Part shown: piece after piece, positions 56,026-64,000 of the stretch
Layout of the letters: every line of letters starts with the position of its first letter
Numbering within the stretch: position 1 is the stretch's first letter
Source of the DNA: Entrophospora sp. SA101
Taxonomy: Eukaryota > Glomeromycota > Glomeromycetes > Entrophosporales > Entrophosporaceae
Assembly: GCA_958430865.1 (NCBI GenBank)
Contig: CAUDNR010001569.1
Span: 34,411-98,410, forward strand
DNA: 64,000 bases
Direction: 5' to 3'
Translations under genes and position numbers: made by a program
Notes under the pieces: model-generated
Database searches by the model: none
Seen by the model: only the letters and a program-made list of their open reading frames with translations
Told to the model about the DNA's origin: nothing

Positions 56026-59000
56026 ATGGATTCACAAACTTTTGGATTCGATTTAATATCACAACCACAATTAACTCAGGTTTCTTTATCACAGCAGCAG
56101 CAACAAGAGGAACAACAGAAACAGCAAGAAGCAATTGCTACAACTTTAATACAACATTCACAATCAAATATTTCATTAGATAGTTTATCAGCTACTAATA
56201 ATACTCCACCTGCTCAAGCAATACTATTAGATAATAATAACTCAAATCAACAACAATCTACAGTAGTAATGACTCCTTCTACACTTACTACCACTACTTC
56301 CTCCGCTACTTTACAACAACAACAACAACAGCAGCAGCAGCAGCAGCAGCAACAACAACAACAGCAACAACAGCAACAACAACAGCAGCAGCAGCAACAA
56401 CAACAATCACAATTGCAACAATCACAGTTGCAACACCAATTACAACAACAGCTCCAACATCAAATCCAAGTCCAGCAAATCCAACAACAACTTCAACATA
56501 CTAATTCTTCATCTCAACTACAATCTATCCTCGCTTCAAATATTACTGCATCCACAACTACCGATGTCAATAATAACAACTCTATTCAAACAACTATTCC
56601 ATCAACTATTCCACAAGCTATTGTTCCATCTATCACTAATACCACTCAGATTGACAATACTTCTACAACTCAGTCAACCTCTATACCCACCACTACTAAT
56701 ACTACAACCACCACCACAACTCAAATCGCATCGTCAACCTCTCAATTGCCTAATACTTCTAATACTTTAACAATAAATCAATTGAACGAAATTGCCACTT
56801 CAAATCAAAGTTTATCTAATCCAATTTTGGTAAATCATCAAGATCAACTCCATGCTGCAATCGTTGTAAATAATTCTAATCAAAACACTTTAGATTCCTC
56901 AAATCAAAATCAAGTTCCAATCGGAAACATCCCTCAAAACGTTACAATACCAGCCTCCTTAATACATCACCATGATAATCCTAACATAATAGAACAACAT
57001 CAAGCTCTAGTCTCTCAAACTGATCAACAGAATCAATTGACGCTTTCATCTGTTCCTGCTTCAAATCAAAATCAGGTTATATTGTCAAATAATGAAGAAT
57101 CTTCTGTACAAGCTATAATAAGTCAGGTTATGATAGAACATGCTAACAGGCAAAATGAAATATCTACTACTGGCATACATCATCAACAGCAGCAGCAGCA
57201 GCAACAACAAGATCATCAACAACATTTAGACATTCAACAACAAAATCAAATGATTGATCAAATGATCATTAATAATAAAGTCGCGGTTCAGGCTCAAGTT
57301 CATTCTGATCCTCAAAATGCTGTTGCTAAAGTACAAGCCCAAGCTGCAGCCGCTGTCGTTGCTGCTCAGTATCAGGCAGAAGCTCAGGTTCAAGAAGCCC
57401 AAGTTCAAGCAGCTCAAGTAAAAGCTCAGGTACAAGCTCAGGTTGAAGCTGCTAAATATGCTGCCGCCGTTGTTGTTGCCCAGGCTCAAGCACAGGCCGA
57501 TGCTCAGGTTCATGCTGATCCCGAAGCTGAAGCTCAAGTAAAAGCACAAGTGGAGGCTACTAGATACGCGGCAGCAGCAGCATTTGCTCAAGTACAAGCA
57601 CAAGCCGCCCATGTTGAATTAAGAATACAAGAACAAGTGGACGTTGCTACTCAAATAGCTGTTGCCCAAGTTCAAACCGAGGTTCAAGCTGCTCAAATGG
57701 CCGTTGCTCAAGTAACAGCAGAAGTACGGGCTATCTCGAATTCTCAAATTCAACATCAGCAGCAGCAGCAACAGCAGCAACAGCAGCAACAGCAGCAACA
57801 GCAACAACAGCAACAACCATCCCAACCTCTACAAAATTCAAATGATCCGTCATCAGTATTACTAATGTTAGATAATCCTAATCAAAATACACTTCAAAAT
57901 AACCAATCTACCATACAAAATTCAGTGAATAATAATCAAATCCAACTCGTAGAAACTTTGTCAAATTCTCAAATAGTTGAATCAATAACTGCGGAACATA
58001 ATCATCACTTAGCATTGGAAATTGTAAATAAAAATACACTAGCTAACGATATACAAGATAATACAGTTAACATCGCAGCGAGTATGATGAATCGATCGGT
58101 AAACACTCAAATGACTATTAACAATACTCCAGGGTTGGATACAATATTGTCTTCCACTACTACTGCTACCACCACTACCGCACAACAAACATCACTTCAA
58201 TCACATCATTCGCCTCAAGAATCCTCATCTTCAACATCACCATCGCTGCCGCCTCCTCCTCCTCCTGTTTCATTACCACCTTCATTACCACTGACGTTAC
58301 CATTATCATCATCCATCACTACATTAGAAGCAACAACAACAATTAATGCTAATACTGTTGATGCAGAATTAATTAACAATACTCCAGTTGTTTCTAACTC
58401 ATGGAATTTGGCCCCAGATGGCACGGAAAATATTCCAGTAACTAATCCTCAAATGAATTTGATTGATATAGGCGATCATCCTGTTCACGAGACAAATATT
58501 GTAGACCCGAATCTTAATAATAATAATAATAACCACGGCGATAACAATAATAACAACAGCACAAATAATAATGATGGTAATAATAATAATACAATACAAT
58601 CTGAACCTACTTTAACTTTTGTGACCGAACATCCACAATTGGATATTCAGAAGAAAACACCGAAATCATTAACCAATGATGTTATAGAACAATCATCTTC
58701 ACAAATACAAACACAACAAGTGCAGAACCAGCAACAACATCATTATTCACAACCTATAACAACTTCTACAGATATTTATAATATTAGAAATCAAATACCT
58801 GAAAATATATCGCCCAGAAAAAATTCTTTAAACATTGGCACAAATCTACAACAATCTTCACAAATTCAAAGTATTTCTGAATCAATTAATAATAATAATA
58901 GTAATAATAGTAATAATAGTAATGATAACAATAACAATAACAACAATAATAACAACAATAATGATAATGATAATGATAATAATAATATTACTAGCTGTAG

Positions 59001-60430
59001 CAGTGGTCAAAATATTAATGGCGAAATAAATCTCATTCATCTTCAGAGCGACCGAATTATCACATCTACAAATGCCAACTCATCCATTATTACAAATTCA
59101 TCCATTCCACCACCACAACCGTTAACACCAGATCCAACAACGATTAGCTTACCAACAAGAATGAAACAAACTGATTTACATTTTATTGTTGATTCATCAG
59201 ATTCTACCGGCTCGCCTTTTTATAATCATGTCGAGTCTTCTCCGACAGCAACTTACAACAATATGCCGATAGATCAATTATACATAGTATTGGGGAGACT
59301 TCAATTTCCAAATTTAAGTAAAGAACAACTTATTGCAAAAATTGAATCTTTCGAAAGTCAAGATAGTGATAAAAGAACTTCAAGATCACGGTCAACTTCT
59401 TCTACATCTTCCTCCTCCACTGTCAAATCAAAAATTTCACAATTTTCATCCTCTGATATAAAAAAAACCAAAAATAAACGTTTAAGGAAATCGGATGATA
59501 TCAAAGGTTAGTGGTATCTGTATATTTAAAAACTAAGGAGGTTTTTTAGTAAAAATTTTATATGTGAGCTTGAGACTTACTTGAATACTTTCAAATTATC
59601 TTAATAGATGGAATCAATTCAAATTTAATCGCCACAGGCACTTCTTTTGATCAAATGGAAGCAATAGACTCTAGAATGGGAAACAGTAATAATAATGATA
59701 ATAAATTGGAAACAATTACAATAGCTGAAACTTCTACCTCAACATCTTCAACATCAACATCAAAATCAAAGTCAATTGCCGTTTCATCTAATAAAGCTCA
59801 GGATAATCAAGATTCCGAGAAAAATGAAGTTCATCGATGTATGTGGAGAGATTGTTCAAAAGTATATACTACTTTGGAATTATTAATTGCTCACGTTGGT
59901 GACACGCATATTGGTAGTGGTAAGGTTGGTATCAATAAAATGATAGAATCAGTCAAATTACTATATAAGTATACGCATGTTATTAACGTTAAAAAATTAC
60001 ATATATTCAAAAATAGTCAACGTATTTGTGTGACTGGGAAGGATGTACAAGAAACTTAAGACCGTTTACAAAAAGGCACAAGATGTGTAATCATTTAAGA
60101 ACACATACAGGGGAAAGACCATACGCTTGCAATGTTAATGGTTGTGGCAAAAAATTCTCAAGGCCTGATTCTTTAACAACCCACAAAAAAACCCATTCAA
60201 ACCATCGGCCATATGTTTGTCAACATAAAGGTTGTAGTAAAGCATATTATCACTCGAGATCTCTTCGTAAACATGAAAAATCTCATGAAACGCCACGCAC
60301 ATTACATCCTTTACCAACTCCTGTTCATCCTCGTACTGCCACTCCTCCAACTCAAAATAATGGTGGTCCTGTACATCTAAATTTTTCTTCACCAAATCAA
60401 ATGTTTTCATTAGAATTTGAAATTAATTAA
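56026..60430 (+). CDS. Giant Gln/Asn/Ala-rich C2H2 zinc-finger protein, GLI/ZIC-like fingers (copy B)
   Basis: Exons 56026-59506, 59608-59924 and 60017-60430; identical 1403-residue product to 36547-40951, including the same polyGln and polyAsn lengths. The promoter-side hairpin and over 4 kb upstream are also duplicated, so this copy should carry its full regulatory region. If it is a real second locus, gene dose is doubled. If it is the same locus read twice by the assembler, it is not a separate gene. Confidence 0.82.
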
Positions 60431-61038
60431 TTAATTTAATTTTAACTTGATTGATTGGTGGTGTATATATGTATGTGTATATTTATACTTATATTAAAAA
60501 AAAAAAAGAACTATTAAACAAGATCGATTTTTTAACTAATAGTAAAATTTTTTATCATCTTAGACTTCATGTAAGATTTTTTTTTATTTTGTAAATTTCA
60601 AAAAAAAATTTATATTCTTTATATATTATATAACAAAAAAAAAAATAATAAATAAAAAAAAGTTATAATATTAGCAACAGCTTTTATTACATGGAGATCC
60701 CAAATAAAGACTAGATTCTCGTCTGTGATATGATAACCCATATGTTTGGCACGTAATATGCAATATCACATATTCAGATGTACGGGACACACATATGCCA
60801 AATTTACTAATCTCGTCATAACGAAGGATCTATTTTTTATGTTTAGTGCATTTTTTTTCGTATGTTTTCTACGCGCCTTCCTTCCATATTAAATCAATAT
60901 TAATATTGCATTTTTCAATGCTAGTACTACTACTGAAAGTGTATTATTCCGTATTAGTGTTAGTGTTAGTATTAGTATTAGTATTAATATAAAAAACACG
61001 TTTTTCTAAATACATTTTCCACAAAAAATTTTTTGTAG

Positions 61039-61544
61039 GGCAAAACAGCTCAGATTATGTCAGAAATTGATGCATTCATCGAGAGCTTGATCAAGAATTT
61101 TGAATATTCCAAGTCTCAAAGAAATCAGCAGCTTCATACAAAGAGAACATGGTCAAAGATTGGTGTTGCAGAAAGGGATTATGTAAAAGAATATGCTCAA
61201 TGAAGTTCAAAATAAACTATCCTCATCAACATCATCTTCATCAACATCCTCATCAATATCTTTCCCATCAACATCATCGTTGCAACACACCATTACAACT
61301 ATATCGCCATTACAACACACCATCAACACCATCAACACCATTATTGTCATCAACTGTTTCAAAACATGATGGATTTTGCACCAAATGTAATAACCATCAC
61401 ATACCTTGTTCTCCCCAATCCTTATATTCTCATCCCTTTGAATGCCCAAAATCACATTCATTTATCCTGATAATTATGTTAATTAGAATAGCTAGTACTG
61501 GAGTTAATTCTCATATAAAGGTCATAGCAAGAAGAGCAGCATAG
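61039..61544 (+). pseudogene. Mobile-element-associated fragment, copy B
   Basis: Same broken reading as 41560-42065 (offset 19,479). Confidence 0.5.
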
Positions 61545-61948
61545 AAGATATTGTACAGTTGAACGACTAATCATCCTTCACAGGCTTGTGTATGGTATTT
61601 CTAACAGACTAGGCTTGTACGATCATGTAGAATTATCAATATCAGCGTCAAAGTTCAGTCAGCCCCCCAAGTGTACCCATTAGGAATGAGTGAGAGCGTG
61701 CACTTAGGGAGGGTGGAATTAAAGCATTTTATTGGCTGCACGTAACTCACGTGACACAAATCAATTTATTATTTATCATTAGAAGAGAGAAAAATTCAAA
61801 GACATGAATCTATCTGTTGCAGTTCGTTCCATTGTATTTGATTTAAGTTAATAAGTTTTTCAAGAGAATTAACAAATTTTGTTTGTTTGCTAGCATTTTC
61901 TTGTTGTATGGACAGTTTCCAAACCTTTTGAAGTTTCATTAGTACTTG

Positions 61949-62605
61949 TTAAACACTATCATCTTCTTCTTTATTATCACTTCCTAATTCTGTCTGCTGC
62001 TTACACATTTCCACAATCATTTCAACGATTTTATCATCCTCGGGAATTTCATATACAATTTCTTCTTCTGGATTATTCAAGTATCCCTCAACAGATATTA
62101 GATCAAGAGTAGCAACAACCTGATGACCTATCATTAAATTGTTGATGTTATCAGATAGGTTGGTTAAATTAATATTGGTTTTGCCAGGAAGGATTTTGGT
62201 GTGATTCCAGCAGTTGTGGATAGTTTCAGGCATGACTTCACTTTAATCTTTAGTAATAATAGTATAATGTATTGCCTGCAATTCATCCATTTTTAAGTCT
62301 TTTATATTTTTTCCCTTTTCAACTTGACTTAGGATCTATTTGATATGTAAATGGTGATAATGTCTTTTGAATGACATAATCCATCTGCTGGATTTTTTGA
62401 TGTGGTATTCAGAGGGAAGAAATGAATATCAACATTTGGGAGAACCAAATCATCAATCTTATGACTTGGACAATTATCAATTCTAAGTTTCTTTAGCAAC
62501 CTCTTGGTCGAATTCCTGAAGCCAGTCTTGGAAAAGGGTTGTTAACATCCAAACCTTAGAATCACTATGATGTGCCATTTGTAAGTTATTTATGTTGATA
62601 TTATT
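61949..62605 (-). pseudogene. Tigger transposase 3' half, copy B, truncated at the duplication junction
   Basis: Equivalent to 42470-43126. It keeps the second catalytic region (CPSHKIDDLVLPNV) and the …NCWNHTKILP tail. The 5' half (43127-43700 in copy A) is replaced by UTP30 sequence beyond 62605. Confidence 0.75.
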
Positions 62606-64000
62606 TAAAGTGCGATTAAGATTGGTAAAAGTGATATGACGTCTAGACAAATTGTTGAAAATATTGAAATTTCAGTGCCAAAAATTATTGAAAAAATACC
62701 TAGAAAATGGAGAAATATACAATCTCTAAGTATTAAAACAAATTCATCCACAAGTTTACCAATTTTCAATTCTTTGCCGGAAATCAGCAAATTAGTTATC
62801 AACAAACCTATTGATGATGATGAAAAAGAAAAGGTAAAGGTAAAGAAGGTGAAAGGGAACAGAAAAAAACAATAGCCAACGTTACTGCGTATTTAGTTAA
62901 ATTTACAAAAAATCCAAAATTTTTAATTTATTCCAAAAATGCAAAATAAATAATGACTTTCTAACATCTTTCGATGTGACTTATATGGGCGTGGATAATA
63001 ATAGAAAGGGGAAGAAGATAACTGCAAAATCCGATTTTGAGAAAATCGAAAAAAAGATCTGCTTTTCTATTATTGTTGTTGTTGTTGTTGCTAAACCTTA
63101 AAATTTTATTAAGTGAACATGGTTCTAAAATGAAATTAATCCTTTTGATGAATTACACATAGAAATTTTGTTAGCTCAAATCGGAATGTTTTGTAATTAT
63201 CCATGTTTCTATTGCTATGCCTTGTTTATTATTTTTTAAAAAATACTTTAATGGAAAAATATCAATTTAAGTAGGGTAATAGTTTTTAGGCCGAAATTAA
63301 TACTTGTGATGAATTAATTACATGTATGGGTGGCGCGGCGTTAACTCAAAATCACGATTTTGGGTACAGCGCAGACCAGGGTGCGAAATGCGTGATAAAT
63401 AATAATAGTAAGGGTTTCTATTTGAATGATGTTTATTCTAATTATTATGAATTTGAGTATATATTCGAATTATATTGAAAGTTTATTTGAATAAAACGAT
63501 TCGAATAAAATAATATAAATATATTCACATTTCTAATCCAATCCAATTAAAATTTTTTTTTCTTTGTCCTTTATAGTCCTTGTACATACCAGTAATAATA
63601 AATAGATAGTAGTTGCAAAAGTAATTGACCTTTTTTATTTTCTTTTTTTAAGTCATAGTACTAGTAATTATAGTAGTAGCAATTAATGATACCACCTGAC
63701 GAAATATTTTTTTAACAAAATTTTTTCTTTTAAATTTAATATTCTTCATTTAAAGATGATCCAAGAAATTTAGTAAAAGATATCTTTGTTGAAGATGAAT
63801 TTGAAAGTGAACATAATTCAGAAAATAGTTATTTTCATGATTATTGTGAAGTTAATGAAACTGATAGAAATAATTATTTAGGACAAGAATGTTATGATAT
63901 TGACATTAATAATGGTAATAAAGATGATGATAATAATTCTCAAAAATTAGTTGCAAACCAGAAGAAACATAATTTTACGTAGCTTATCCAAATTTGACTC
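62600..64000. repeat. Start of the 12.4-kb unit again (equivalent to 30719-32119)
   Basis: The join at ATTATT (62600-62605) leads into intron 5/exon 6 of UTP30 and on to the window end. From 63924 it repeats for a third time the sequence that begins at 32043 and 51522 (77 bp visible). A substitution was seen at about 63720 (…CAAAATTTTTT) against 31839 (…CAAAAATTTTT). Confidence 0.92.
62611..62875 (+). pseudogene. Detached last exon of UTP30
   Basis: Identical to exon 6 (30730-30994), including the TTTAAAG acceptor, and ends with the same lysine-rich tail. Exons 1-5 are absent because the duplication starts just before the acceptor. Upstream lies minus-strand Tigger DNA, so no normal transcript is expected. 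Confidence 0.85.

Larger units (their letters stand above)
51522..62605. repeat. Duplicated unit, copy B (equivalent to 32043-43126)
   Basis: Same order and spacing as copy A throughout (offset 19,479). All intergenic, acidic, hairpin, TTTCGTCA and membrane-like segments described for 32043-36546 and 40952-43126 recur here. I found no base difference while reading it, though I did not align every base. Confidence 0.93.

Overview
The window looks like nuclear DNA of an arbuscular mycorrhizal fungus (Glomeromycotina, most like Rhizophagus). It is very AT-rich. Genes are split by many short introns (about 70-115 bp, mostly GT-AG), and A/T homopolymers and CAA/AAT microsatellites are common. Intact housekeeping genes sit among decayed members of gene families I associate with Rhizophagus (F-box/LRR-like, Uma2-like, RING-tailed repeat proteins) and fragments of pogo/Tigger, Tc1/mariner, hAT-like and Mutator-like elements. 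All identifications come from reading translations by eye; no search was run.

Layout. 1-1032 (+): 3' end of DNA topoisomerase II. 1033-5032: pogo-type MITE, a broken F-box-like gene and repeats. 5033-7778 (+): SRP68 in 11 exons, intron 1 apparently GC-AG. 7779-15321: mobile and decayed DNA, including a hairpin MITE with a 9-bp target duplication, two copies of a TA-inserting MITE, Tigger and Tc1 remnants, and a decayed gene apparently split on both strands. 15322-18869 (+): mitochondrial translation initiation factor IF-2 in 14 exons. 19012-20435 (-): tail-anchored protein, perhaps Pex26-like, with a degenerate tandem array upstream. 21991-23571 (-): broken Uma2-like nuclease-family gene with a MITE 8 bp beyond its start codon. 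24030-25600: transposase debris. 25793-26777 (-): EMC10. 27843-29104 (-): disordered protein ending in a tomosyn-type R-SNARE motif. 29790-30994 (+): Utp30/RSL1D1-type ribosomal L1-domain protein. 36547-40951 (+): 1403-residue protein rich in Q, N and A with four GLI/ZIC-like C2H2 fingers. 42470-43700 (-): decayed Tigger transposase. 45310-48163 (+): decayed repeat-family gene split by a 1053-bp solo LTR. 48224-51511: tandem repeats and small MITEs, then a 10-N gap.

The main structural feature is a duplication. After the gap, 51522-62605 repeats 32043-43126 with no length change (offset 19,479). At a 6-bp microhomology (ATTATT, 62600-62605) the sequence then jumps back to 30719 and repeats 30719-32119 up to the window end (offset 31,881). 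This implies a 12,402-bp unit joined tail to head, either a tandem array or a circle, carrying the complete zinc-finger gene and a detached last exon of UTP30. I noticed only one base difference between copies.

The intact genes are ordinary cell machinery: chromosome topology, ER targeting and membrane insertion (SRP68, EMC10), mitochondrial translation, ribosome biogenesis and possibly peroxisomes and vesicle fusion. They form no operon or pathway cluster; the rest of the window is dominated by mobile-element turnover.
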